From Castor canadensis (Eukaryota > Chordata > Mammalia > Rodentia > Castoridae): 64,000 bases of DNA. The stretch is from positions 131,534,906 to 131,598,905 of the forward strand of contig NC_133391.1 in NCBI RefSeq assembly GCF_047511655.1, written 5' to 3'. Shown here in pieces: positions 49,062 through 59,972 of the stretch. Every line of letters begins with the position of its first letter. The stretch's first letter is position 1. Below the pieces are notes generated by a model, which worked only from the letters and a program-made list of their open reading frames with translations, ran no database searches and was not told the DNA's origin. A program made the position numbers and the translations under genes.

Positions 49062-51098
49062 ATGAGCGTGAAGTCTTACAGTACATTTGAGCAAATAGAA
49101 TCCTGTCAGGGATGGCAGTGGTCTCTGTATTTTAACCCTGGCCAAACCTCAGCTGAGTTCCATATCTTTATAGGGGTTCAAGACAAATTTGATCTTGTGT
49201 GGAGACAGCTAACCAGGTGGCAAAAATCACAAACTATATCACATGTGGAACTGTGGAAGAAAGGCAAGAGCCATGATTTCTCCCCATATGGAAATGTCCA
49301 AGTAAACCCAACCAACAACCAATCAAACAAATGTGGAATGAACAGGACCTGGAGTAGAAGAACCCCTCGATTCTGCAGAATGAGCCAGATGCCAACATTC
49401 TGGCAAAGAGGTTATGGAAGGAAGCAAGTGCACAGTCTTCCAGATACCCTTTCAGATTCTGTCTATTGCAAAGCACACAGAGTTTGCCTCTGGCCTGTCC
49501 CTTCTCCCCTCTATCCCAGCTGTTACTCTTATAGGCAGGAACAACTGCCCATCACTCTAGTATTAATCACTTCTATGTTCAGAATCCCAAGTCCAGGGGT
49601 ATTTACACCACAGCCAGTTTCCACTGAACAGACATACTTCGAGTCGTGCAGATGACACCTGTTACAAACTACAAAGGAAGGAACATCCACAAGCATGGGA
49701 GATTTTTGTGTGCAATAACTTTCTGGTAGAGGAGAAATTTGGGCACGGGGTTAACTTGTATCTCTTCAATGAAAATACATAAAGAAAGCTCTAGATCCTT
49801 TGGAGGCAGATGTCAGACTTCAGATTCATCCTCATCTGTCTGTTTTGAACACTCTGCTTGCCTGGTTCCCCAGGACAACAGAAACCATGACCTAAGGGGC
49901 ACAGAAGGGAAAGCGCATGGCTGCTGCCGTTCTTCTGTGCAGTCCTGGGGTTGAGGAGAAGTTTGGAGCTGACATTTTCCACTTAATTTCAGCAGAGGAG
50001 GTGGGTGATGCAGACAGAATATTTGGACATAGCTGTCATCATAATCTCAGCCTTTGAGGAAGGAGATTATCCCTCCTTTATCTTGTCCTTCTCAGACAGC
50101 AAAGAGGGTGGAGCAGAAAGGATACCAAGTACTTATGGGGTAAAGAGTGGCTCCCCCAGCAGGTGGGGGAAGGTTGGGAGTAAAGAGGAACTGAGGAGTA
50201 TTTTTGTCTCTGGTCCAGGAGGCCCCTGAGCACCGAATCCGGCATCTCTCCCATCCGTCTCTTTGCAAGGATGTGGGGGACCCTGTGGAGTTCCTCAGGA
50301 ATCTGCAGCTGTTGGGGCCTCAGAGGAGATGGGCAGCGTGTCTCCCAGTCCTTGTTAAGCCCACAAATAGCCCATTGAGGGGAGCAGGGGAAGGGAGAGG
50401 CAACCAGGGCTGCCCCCGAGGTCCCTCAATGAGGGCACTGTTCAGGCTTGGGTGGAGGCCAGCCCTGACCCCATGCTAGTTGTTAAGGCCTCATTCTTCC
50501 CAAGGAGGTGGCTGGAAAGGCAGCGAGCAGCTGAGACTCCAGAGAAGGTACTTCTCTTGTTCCTCGCAGCCCCGGCTGACAAACGAGAGGAAGCACTTCC
50601 TCTTTAATTGTTTTCTGTTGTTCATCACATTTACATCCCAAGCGTTTCCCCCTTCCCTCTCACTCCTCTCTTATTACTCAAGGCCTGAACCTGATGGGCT
50701 TTTCCTTTCTCTTCCCAATCTCATCAAACATAGAAATGACATCTAAATTTTCTGTTTTGCACTGATTGCCTTGGGCAGTCCATCCTAGAAGCACAATGAA
50801 AATGGCTGTGGTCCCACCATTGTTCTTGAGGAGTTTAAGGTCTTTTAAAGTGAAGAGGGTGGCTTTAGAGACTCAGAGTGCTAGATGCCCACTTTGGGAA
50901 CATCTGTTGCTCTTCCTGTCCACCACACATGCTCCTTTTCTGGTGACACCACCTCGATTTTCCTTCCAGGAAAAAAAACTCTTAACACACTCCTCCTAGC
51001 ACACTTAGTCCATGGGCTTTGGTGAGGTTGATCTGACTTACAGAGGCCCCCTGGGTTCAGGGATAGACATGGCACCTGTGAATAAAAGCCAGCAGTCT
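49062..51098. other. Unassigned DNA with the longest open frame of the window
   Basis: A 197-codon plus-strand frame (49062-49655) is the longest here. It is rich in W, Q and S, has no domain, signal peptide or repeat I recognise, no splice-consistent partners, and an unremarkable start context. I treat it as non-coding. The stretch at about 50215-50620 is GC-richer and free of recognised repeats. Confidence 0.4.
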
Positions 51099-51532
51099 TT
51101 TTTTTTTTTTTTTCCCTCCTTGTTCTTTTTTTTAAGAAACTGGGGTTTGCTTGGCAGACATTTTACCACTTGTGCCATGCCTCCAGCCCTTTTGTTCTGC
51201 TTAGTTTTGAGATAGGGTCTCATTTTTTTTGCCCAGGCCAGCCACCTATTTTAGGTTTCCCAACTAACTGGGATGACAGGCACATACCACCATGCTCAGT
51301 TTTGTTTTATTTTTTTTCTGTTGAGATGGAGTCTTGCAAACATTTTTGCCCTGATTGGCCAGGGAAGTCCTCCTGATCTCAGCCTTTTGTGTAGTTTGGG
51401 ATAACAGGCATGGCCACTGCATCCAACTTTTGGTTGAGATGACGGTCTTGTGAACTTTGTGCCCAGACTGGCCTCCCTCTCTCAGCTTCCCAAGTAGCTA
51501 GGATTACAGGCCTGAGCCAACATACCTAGCTA
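51099..51532 (-). mobile_element. Four-module composite SINE: three B1-like units plus one ID-like unit
   Basis: Read on the minus strand: unit 1 starts TAGCTAGGTATGTTGGCTCA, with TGTAATCCTAGCTACTTGGG; unit 2 starts near 'gttggatgcagtggccatgc'; unit 3 starts near 'ctgagcatggtggtatgtgc', with CTGTCATCCCAGTTAGTTGG. The ID-like unit carries 'gcacaagtggtaaaatgtct' and 'gccaagcaaaccccag'. An A-rich tail follows (poly-T at 51099-51115 on plus). A-rich linkers separate the units. This is longer than ordinary B1-ID dimers. Confidence 0.8.
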
Positions 51533-53389
51533 GAATCAAACATCTTCTATTCTTCTGGCTTTGCATGGGGGGTAGTTAGGACTAGACTGAGCCAAGTCAG
51601 AGTCAATCTTGAAAGATTTTGCTGGAAGTGTTGAGAAGAGACTCTATTTCTCCTGAGGATGCTGAATGGGTATGTTATAAATCAGGAACCATTGTAGTCC
51701 CCTTTGCCACTATAGGGGAAGCATCAGTGTAAGAAAATAGGCCATAAAGGAAAACTGAGCCAAAGGACAGACCTCTGATGACCTGGGATATTGTCTGGAT
51801 CAAGCTATGCCTGAAGTCAGAACTGTGGCTTTCCTATTATGTTGCTCGGTGCATTCCTTTTATTTCTTTATCTCATTTGTTTGAGTTTCTTTCAGTTGCA
51901 AGTGAAACTAACTCGTATCTCAGAATGATAGCAGAGATACTAATTTTTTTCTGCTTCTTATCCCTACTCAGGTTACCCTTACTCAATTATTTGATGTAGT
52001 AGCTTGCTCCAAACAGCAGAATTAAAATGCACTAACACTGTCAAAACTTTCAGCCTTGATGAAAATAAAATTCTTGGTTCTTCTCTAACTGGACTGGGCT
52101 CCACTGGACTCCCTAGCTTCACTCTGATCTGTAAGAACCTCGGCCTACCCATTTATCCAGTGGTCACTTCTGTGTGTACTGAATGCCACAGAATGGCCCT
52201 AAGTAGCTCACAGTCAAGCAGAGACACACTGGTGTAATACAAGGAGAAGAAATGTGGCAGGTCCCCAGATGAGACCTCTGTTCCCATGGGGACCACAGAG
52301 GGAGGGACCAGTCTTAGGGGGATGAAGAAAAGCCTCACCAAGGGGACAATACTTGAGCTGTATCTTCAAGGATGCTTTGACATTTTTCATTTGAAAAATG
52401 AATGTGTGTTTAGCACATGTCTGACTGATGTGCTATGGTGTCCAGAGCACAGAAATCTGCATCTCCATCCATCTGTCCCTTCCTTTCTCCCTTTCCAAAA
52501 CTCAGAAAATATAAATGAAGTCCTATTGCTGGTAAGCAAAGCTGTACAGGTGCTGGAGTCAACTGTGGGAGATGAAGTACATTCCAGGCCCAGCTTGGTA
52601 GGTGTGGTCAGTTGTAAAGGATTGCAGATTTGGTAGAAGCAGCATTTTCACTTTTGGAGCAAAGTTGGAATTATATGCACTTGAAATAAATTGTTCAGTG
52701 GGGGCTCCTGTCTTCCTTGACAGCCCTCAAGTAATTCTGTGAACACTTCATCCCTATACTAAATTCCTTTTGTTTGAAATACCTAAAATGGACTCTGCTA
52801 TTTACACTGAACCCAGAGAGATACAGTTTAATAGTATCTGATTTTTTTTCCTGTATTTTATGATGTTTTGACATTTTAGAAAGTTTGCTTTTCAGGGCAA
52901 AATCAACTCTTCCAGGGCTAGACAATTTTTGGGCCTTCATGTGCAAACCATCTAATGGGCCAACCATGTCAATACTACCCAAAGAGCACTCTAACTCTCA
53001 TACATGAAACCAGTATTTATACTGTCCTAAATCACCCCAGGTCCAGGGATCAGGCAATTAAACACTACCCCTAGATCCCAAAACCTGCTGGAATTACTCA
53101 AAGTCACTGTTCCTAAACTGTTCACTTTGCTGGGCCTTATGTTTCCTACAGAAACCCCAGTAAAGTCTCCAGCCTAGACTTCTCCTCAAAAGCTCTTGCT
53201 TCTGTCTCCTCACCAAGCTTGGTGATTCCATGTGGCTCTCATGGTATGGCATGTCTCCTTCTGTCCGAAAATGTGAGTAATAAAAAAAATCTTTCAATGG
53301 CATTCGCCTTTCTGATCACCTCTATAAGTGAAAATCCCATGGGTACAACCATTGAGGCATACGGTTCCCCGTGTGAGGTCTGTAAGGAC
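51533..53389. other. Unassigned DNA
   Basis: No gene recognised. Confidence 0.4.
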
Positions 53390-53495
53390 CAAGACTTTGT
53401 TAATCTTGTTTTCTATTGTGTACCCAGTACCAAGTTTACTGTTGGGCAGTAATGGGTTCTCAGTAAACGTTTTCTTAGTAAGTGCATGAAAAGCT
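53390..53495 (+). mobile_element. L2/MIR 3'-end fragment
   Basis: 'ttgtgtacccagtaccaagt' then 'gggttctcagtaaacgtttt' matches the general 3' end form. Confidence 0.35.
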
Positions 53496-53509
53496 GTAAA
53501 TGTGCATGT

Positions 53510-53530
53510 ATTTGTGTGTGTGTGTGTTTG
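53510..53530. repeat. (TG)n short tract
   Basis: About 20 bases of TG repeats with one TTTG interruption. Confidence 0.8.
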
Positions 53531-54814
53531 TGTACACATACAGTTAGAAAAATTCAAAAGATGCAATAAGGCTGCTTATACTAGTGGTAAGTGTTATGTT
53601 GTCACAGGCAGTGGTTGCAGTGGGTTAGACTTGATGGACAGATCTTGATGAAATGAACTGGATTCGGAGGGAGAAGTAGAAATTGGATAGGAAGAAGAAG
53701 GTGGGGCATTTTAGATATCAGTCCCCATTGCTACCAACTCTGCACACTGGTGACTAGTGTATACTTGCTTCTGAAATGAGGACTGAGTTTCCATTGAAAT
53801 GCACATGGACTTAAAAGTGAAGGGAAAAGGTCTTGGCATAATGCTTTTGGGATTTGCCAAACCCTAGTGTTGTGCTTGGAGCCCTCCTCTGCCCCCTAGG
53901 CCTCAAGAATTCCCCTGTCCCCATCCTCATACCCACATCAAGCATATTTCCAAATCTTCTGGAAAGCCACACAGTCAGCAGGCGGATCTCTGATCCCGCT
54001 TCAGAACAAGCAGGGCGAGATCTGAGTTCAATCAGCAGAAATCTCCATAGAGAATGTTTGTCCAGAATGTTGGCCAATTGCCTATAGTCCTCCTGAGCTC
54101 CAGGAGTGGGTGAAAGGTTTGATGGACAAAGCTCTCTCCCTTATTCATGGGCTACAGGGAAAGTGAGGTGACTGAGATGTCTTGACCTGCCAGTCCCAAG
54201 CAGACCATTGTTATCAGAAGGTAGCAGGTTCATGAACTCTTTTTAACATGAGAACCCACCAAACCAATGCTGCATTTCATTTCATGGTTCAACTATAAAA
54301 AAACCGTTATTATTGGCTTTAAAAAATTGAATCTGAGAAGCTCTTAGAATTGAGTTAAATAAGTGAATTAGATTTCACAATTTGCAGTTCTGACATCAGA
54401 TTGGCTGGAGGTCATCAAATTAATCAATCAGAGACCTAGCCTTGTCTTATAAATGTGAGAGAGATAGCAAATGTCAACAGAAGCTTTGCACAGCTTCCAA
54501 ATCTGTTCTCACACCACATTCAAGGTTAAAAAGGGGAGCCAGAGCTCTGTAACTTCTGAACATCTTGTAAGAAAGGACTGTCTATGCCTAAGAAGGCACC
54601 TGAGAAGACTGATTTCTGAGAATGGAGCAATTGCTTGTACTTCAGATGTCATCTAATTGATGTGAGTCCCCTTCCCTGCTTAAATGAAATCAAGTTCGGT
54701 CACTGTGGTTAGGAGATTCCTAATTTTAGGAAAGAAATATGAGAACTCATAGCTGTCATATTTGCTATGCGGAGACCTTGTTGCTTTGATGTCTAACCTC
54801 ACCCTCCATTCTGT
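53531..54814. other. Unassigned DNA
   Basis: No gene or repeat recognised. Confidence 0.4.
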
Positions 54815-54960
54815 TGTGCAAGTGGCTTAAATATCTTCATTTCTCTAAGCTTCATTTTACCATCTGTATAGTCCTTAGAGGCTTGTGAAGGATAAATAAA
54901 AAATGCTTGTATATTGCTTAGTCCCAAGTCTGGCCCAGAGTAAGTGTTAGTCACACTTAC
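54815..54960 (+). mobile_element. MIR
   Basis: 'tgcaagtggcttaaatatct', 'ctaagcttcattttaccatc' and 'ctggcccagagtaagtgtta' in MIR sense order. Confidence 0.65.
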
Positions 54961-55724
54961 TGTTATTGCTAACACACATATGCCCTCAGTTCAAAGAAAG
55001 TGAACTGAGCCACACTGGACTAGAGATCACAGATCTTGAGCCATCTCCTAGTTTCTGCTCTTGGCTTGTTGTGTAACTCCAGTCACTTGCGTAAGTCTGG
55101 GAGTGGGGAGAGATGGAACTTGGCATGACAGCAGGTCATATGATATGGGCTAGAAGTGGATGTGGTTGACCAGATGTTCACAGGTTCTAGGTAGGTGGCT
55201 CAGCTGAACAAAAAGCCACTCAGTATGAGGCTGCACAGGCTTGTAGGGTCCATAATGAGGTATGAGGTAGTGGCTAAATTCACCTGAAAGTGCCAGGCTT
55301 AAGAAGAATAACAACAAGCTAGAGGATGTTACAGGACAATGGATCTTCTGGGATGGAGAGAGAGATTTGGGGCATTAGGAGAGAGAGTGACTAATTCAAG
55401 CTTCTAGAAACTTGAGGGTAGGGTAAAATCAAAGTCCATTATGTAAAAGTTGTGAGAAGGTATTTTCATCTCTTGCAGGTTGAGATGGGGTGGAAGAACC
55501 TTCCAGAAACTAGGAGTAGAGTGGGCTGCTTTGCCATGCAGAATTTCTAGACCAGTTTAAACTAGCTGGGCTGGTTTCCAGAGAAGCTGAATTGGGTTCC
55601 TGCCCTGGATCACATGGAAAGAACTGTTAGTACAGCCTTGTGAGTGCAAATGATGGCCACAAAAGAAAGATTTTCCTAAGGAAAAGGTTTCCAAGAAAGA
55701 TCAGACATTAGGTAAAGAAGTTTG
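54961..55724. other. Unassigned DNA
   Basis: No gene recognised. Confidence 0.4.
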
Positions 55725-55985
55725 GGGGGAGGAGTAGAAAGAAGACATACAGGGAAGGAGAGAGCATGATAGGTACTGAGAACTGTAAATAGATTGTTAT
55801 GGCTGGAGTATAGGTGTGAGGGGAGATGAATGAGAGGAGAGCAGGAGCTTTTGGGGCTTTTTATGTTATCTTGAGGAGATAGGACCTTATTCTGAGGCAA
55901 TGGGGAGCCATAGAAGGACTAAGCAAGGGAGTAACATGGCCAGGTGTTGGTGTAGAAAGATCACTCTCACTGCATCAAGGAAGAA
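55725..55985 (-). mobile_element. L2 fragment, antisense
   Basis: 'ggcaatggggagccatagaa', 'agggagtaacatggccaggt' and 'agaaagatcactctcactgc' are typical antisense L2 3' blocks. Confidence 0.7.
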
Positions 55986-55989
55986 GAGA

Positions 55990-56180
55990 ACCAGCATGTC
56001 CTGAGAACCCACTGTGGACCAGGAAGCTTCAGGTAGATGACAGCATCCCACACTCTCAGCCACCCACTGGATGAGTTGATCACCTGCATCACATAGATGG
56101 GAAAATTAACCACCAGCAAGCTGCTTTCTCAGTTTTGCCCAGTTATTAAGTGACTGAGCAATACCTCATAGCCAGTTGGG
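55990..56180 (-). mobile_element. MIR, antisense
   Basis: 'tgagaacccactgtggacca', 'tcacatagatgggaaaatta' and the region before 'gttgggtcttagtcc' fit a diverged antisense MIR adjoining the L2. Confidence 0.45.
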
Positions 56181-56484
56181 TCTTAGTCCATGATCTATAC
56201 TTTGTTTCACTTCAAAGAAAACAAAACCCATACACTTTTTGAAAACATACTCAAATCTTTAGAGGAATAAATATTACCTATTCATTGTCCAAATCACACC
56301 GGAGGATGCTTAACCAATTAGCCTTTCTCCTCAGGTGACCCTCTTCCTCCTGGTTGGAGACCATTAGGCTAGGGCAATCTTTCATGCTTCCCCAGAAATT
56401 TGAGGCTGGGATTCTGCAGCAGGCAGGTTGTCTTTCCATGTAGTTGGATGCTTGGGTACTAAGGGGTCCTTACATCCCTCTGTG

Positions 56485-56486
<2 letters not shown>
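56181..56486. other. Unassigned DNA
   Basis: Nothing recognised. Confidence 0.4.

Positions 56487-56519
<33 letters not shown>
56487..56519. repeat. (TG)n microsatellite
   Basis: An uninterrupted run of TG over about 33 bases. Confidence 0.95.
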
Positions 56520-56521
<2 letters not shown>

Positions 56522-57289
56522 GCAGAGAAAGTGATGATAGAGAGAGAAAAACAGCAGATGTAGAGACATAGGGACCATCCTGTCCAGGGCTTTCCAGTTC
56601 TTACAATCTGTCTGAATTTCCTGAGACCCTTTATCTTTATACAAATCTCCCCTTTTGGTTTAAGGTGGCTAGGGTTAGTTTCTGCTACTTTGAAAAAAGG
56701 AAAGAAGTGGATCCATCAAGAGTTTGTGAGGCCCTGAAAAGATGAGGAGTAGAAGTTCGGGTGGAGTTACCAAGCATGCTAAGCGCGCTGGGGTGAGAAG
56801 GGGGCATAGTCTGAGGACATAGCTTGTACCTCTATGGAGACTTCACAGGGGAACAAAGACCAGAAAAGCAGAGGGAGGGGATAGACCTACCTCAAGCCTC
56901 ACTAGTGGGGTTCAGAGCAAGTTTAACCAATCCAAGGGAAAGTTAGTTTTGCTTAACTAAATAATATTGCGAAGTTCACTTTATTTATTTTATTCTTACA
57001 GATGTGAATGGAGGTGTTCTTATAATAGTTCAACTTATAAATACATTTGGGAGAAAAAGTAAAAATCCACTTTCATCTCTGAATGTTTAAGAACAAAATT
57101 CCAGGTGCAACCTTGTTAAGCCCTGAAGATGCCAGTTCAGTGTGAAGAATTGTTTCAGCTGTAGGTAGCGGGTAAGACATAAGGGAACAGCACTGTCCTT
57201 CCACTCAGGATGCCAGATGAATGTCTGGGTCAAGATTTCTTTTTAAACAGTACTATACCAAGTATTCATTAAGCAGGATCAGTTATCAC
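56520..57289. other. Unassigned DNA
   Basis: No gene recognised. Confidence 0.4.
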
Positions 57290-57700
57290 ATCAGACTTTT
57301 TTTTGAGGGGGGAGATACAGGGTTCCCATGTACCACCTGCCCCCACACATGCACAGTCTTCCCCATTGCCAGCATCCCCCACCAGAGTGGTGCACCTTTT
57401 ACAACTGATATCCCACACGGATGCCTCATGAACACCTGAGCCCGATAGCTCACATTAGGGTTCACTCTTGGCATTGTGTGTGTTATCGGTTCGAACAAAT
57501 GACATGTGTCCTACATTAGAGTGTCATACATACCCTAAAACTCCTCCATCCTTTGCTTATTCATCCCTCTTTCACCCTTTCCCACTGGCAACAGATAATG
57601 TTTTTTGTCTTCATGGTTTTAACTTTTCCAGAATGTCAAGTACTAAGAATGGCAAGAGTTGAAGCTTCCTTCACTCTTTCCCCAGGTACATATGGTAGAG
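57290..57700 (-). mobile_element. Old L1 3' UTR (L1M-type), antisense
   Basis: 'cccatgtaccacctgccccc', 'acacatgcacagtcttcccc', 'catcccccaccagagtggtg' and 'cattagggttcactcttggc' are clear antisense L1M 3' UTR landmarks. Confidence 0.85.
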
Positions 57701-58180
57701 AGAGTTGGACCATTTCATGTCAAAATAGCAAGTGTCCCTAAGACAACTTTCCCTGTTGATCTGGTCCCCACCTCCACCCCAACCAGCCTCCAGCACTAGG
57801 GAGCAGGGTGAAGTCAGTGGCTACTTACTCTAAATCCCCCACATCTTTGCCCTGCCAACCAGCTCCTTTCAACTCTTTTCGAATGCATTATTGAGAAAGG
57901 GACCTTCTGTGATAAAAATTTGCATTTTTCAACTGTTCTGATATACAGCTTCCCTATTTAATGTTGGTTTCTTTCAATGTGAAGGATTGGTTTATCAGGA
58001 CTGTTTGTTGAATGTATTTGTCTTGGGAAAAGACTATATTCTTGGGCACCAGAAAGGACTTAGCAACCAGCAGTTATGGTCAGAGTTTAATTTATTCCTT
58101 TGTTGATTTAAAAATAAGCTTTTTAAAGATACACCTGGTTAAAAAAAATTAGGATAAGAAATTTAGATTAAAGTATAACC
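57701..58180. other. Unassigned DNA, possibly more of the same old L1
   Basis: Lies between two antisense L1 parts. No gene. Confidence 0.35.
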
Positions 58181-58272
58181 CAACCCTTCCCCCTCCCTTC
58201 TTCTCTCCCACCCTGCTATTCTCCCACCTTCACTCTCCTCCCTTAACCCCTTCTCCCCTTCCTATCGCTTCC
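58181..58272. repeat. Pyrimidine-rich low-complexity tract
   Basis: C/T-rich over about 90 bases on the plus strand, adjoining the tail side of the minus-strand composite SINE. Confidence 0.7.
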
Positions 58273-58548
58273 TCCTTTACTGGAGTTTGAATTCAGGGCC
58301 TTTCACTTCCTAGACAGGTGCCTTACCACTTGGGCCACACCCTAGCCCCTTTTGTTTTGATTATTTTTCTAATACCTCCAGAGTAGCTGGGATGATAAGC
58401 ACGGACCAGGATCATAACTGGTTTATTGGTTGTGATGGGGTCACGCTAACTTATTGCCTGGGTTGACCTTGAACTGCAATCCTCCCAATCTTCACCTCCC
58501 AAGTAGCTAGGATTACAAGCTGAGCCACTGTACCCAGCTACCTCAAGT
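58273..58548 (-). mobile_element. Composite SINE: two B1-like units plus ID-like unit
   Basis: On the minus strand: a first B1-like unit (TAGCTGGGTACAGTGGCTCA, then TTGTAATCCTAGCTACTTGG), a shortened second B1-like unit ('gcttatcatcccagctactc' then 'tggaggtatt'), then an ID-like unit ('ggcccaagtggtaaggcacc' and 'ggccctgaattcaaactcca'). Same architecture as 51099-51532 but with one fewer B1-like unit. Confidence 0.8.
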
Positions 58549-58559
58549 TCTAGCTTTGT

Positions 58560-58862
58560 CAGTCTTTTTAGTATCTACCCCTAAATTTAAAAATCAATGA
58601 AATTGCTTATAGACATACATTCTTTTTTTTGTAGAGCTATGTTTGCCATCTTTGTACCCCTTATGTTTGTGCACTTTTATGTCTGTAGGATATATTTCTC
58701 ACAGTGGAATTTCTGAGTCAAAATGCATGAACATTTTCTAACTTTGCTAGATGCTGCCAAATATATTTCTACAGAACTGTACCGACTGTGACGCCTGCCA
58801 ACAGCAGTATGAATGGTATGAATGGCACACAACTGCCTGTTTCCCCTCATTCTCATCAACAC
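58560..58862 (-). mobile_element. Old L1 fragment, antisense
   Basis: 'cacagtggaatttctgagtc', 'aaaatgcatgaacattttct' and 'tcattctcatcaacactgaa' match the antisense L1 ORF2 end, probably the same element as 57290-57700, split by the composite SINE. Confidence 0.65.
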
Positions 58863-59527
58863 TGAACTTGGGGTGTGGAGACGGACAGGGGCGGTGGGTG
58901 CGTTAAGGAGGAAACAGCAGGTCCAGGATGGACATGTCTAGGGGTTCCACCATTTATGGTAAGTTGGCCATTCCTTCCCTTCTCCCTCCATCTCGACGTC
59001 CTTTTCTCTACAGCTCATCCCTCGTTTAGACAATGAAAAATGTCACATCTCACAGAACATACTTTTCCCTTGTCCTGGAGTGAGTCCTACTGACCAAGGG
59101 CCAGTGATCTTGGGCTCCATGCAGATGGAGGGTGATGATTTTGGGGGGGTGCACATTGAGCCACAATGCCTCTTTCATGCTGCATAGTCTTGTTTGATGG
59201 CCCTTCTCTCTGAAAGTCCCAGAAAAGGAAGGAGACATTAGTGAGATCTAGATGCTATGAGAATGAGCCATGCATCCTGCATTCAACCCTTCTTATTCAG
59301 AAGTTGGCTCCCCAGTCGGTGCATAACTCAGTCCATTTGCTTCTTGTTTTTCCTAAGCATCTGATCCTGAGTGTGTTGCAGCTCAAGGTCACTTCTCCTG
59401 GAGGAAAAAGAAAAAGTACAATGCAAACCAAGCAAGCTTGTCACTAACGATAGCCACTGAAGTGTGCCATTAACAATTTGAGAGCGTAACAAGTTAATGA
59501 TGAAATCTCAGTTCAAGGTTTGTGATT
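58863..59527. other. Unassigned DNA
   Basis: No gene recognised. Confidence 0.4.
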
Positions 59528-59972
59528 GTTTTAGTCAGCTCTGAAGAAATAGAATAGGATATTTAGAGCTATAAAGAGAGATTTATGATGCAAATTGGCT
59601 TCAGCAATTATGAAGGCTGAAAAGTTCCATATGGCGATATGTAAGCTGGGGACTCAGGAAAGCTGATAGTGTACTTCCGATCCAAGCTCAAAGGCCGGAG
59701 AAACCAAGGAGGGGACACCAGTGTAAGTTCCAGGAGGCCCTGGGGCTGAGTGAGGGAGAAGATAAATGTTTCCATTCAAGCAGAGAGTAAATGCTTATCT
59801 CCTTTTTTGTATTAGATGGTATGAGACCACACTTGTCAGAGCACTTTCAACTCACACCAATTCAAAGGCTTGCTCATCTTTTCCAGAAACACCCTCACAG
59901 AAATACTGAGAAATAATGTTTTGCCAACTATCTGGGCATCCCTTAGCCCAGTCAAGTTGACACGTAAAATTA
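59528..59972 (-). mobile_element. ERVL-type solo LTR, antisense (family unassigned)
   Basis: 'attggcttcagcaattatga', 'ggctgaaaagttccatatgg', 'ccagaaacaccctcacagaa', 'ctatctgggcatcccttagc' and 'ccagtcaagttgacacgtaa' form the reverse of a well-known mammalian LTR. Non-coding. Confidence 0.7.

Noticed and set aside
49062-49655. 197-codon plus-strand open frame, longest in the window
   Set aside because: No recognised domain, no splice-consistent neighbours, no retrocopy hallmarks. A frame of this length can occur by chance in a window of this size. Conservation of the frame in relatives would change this.
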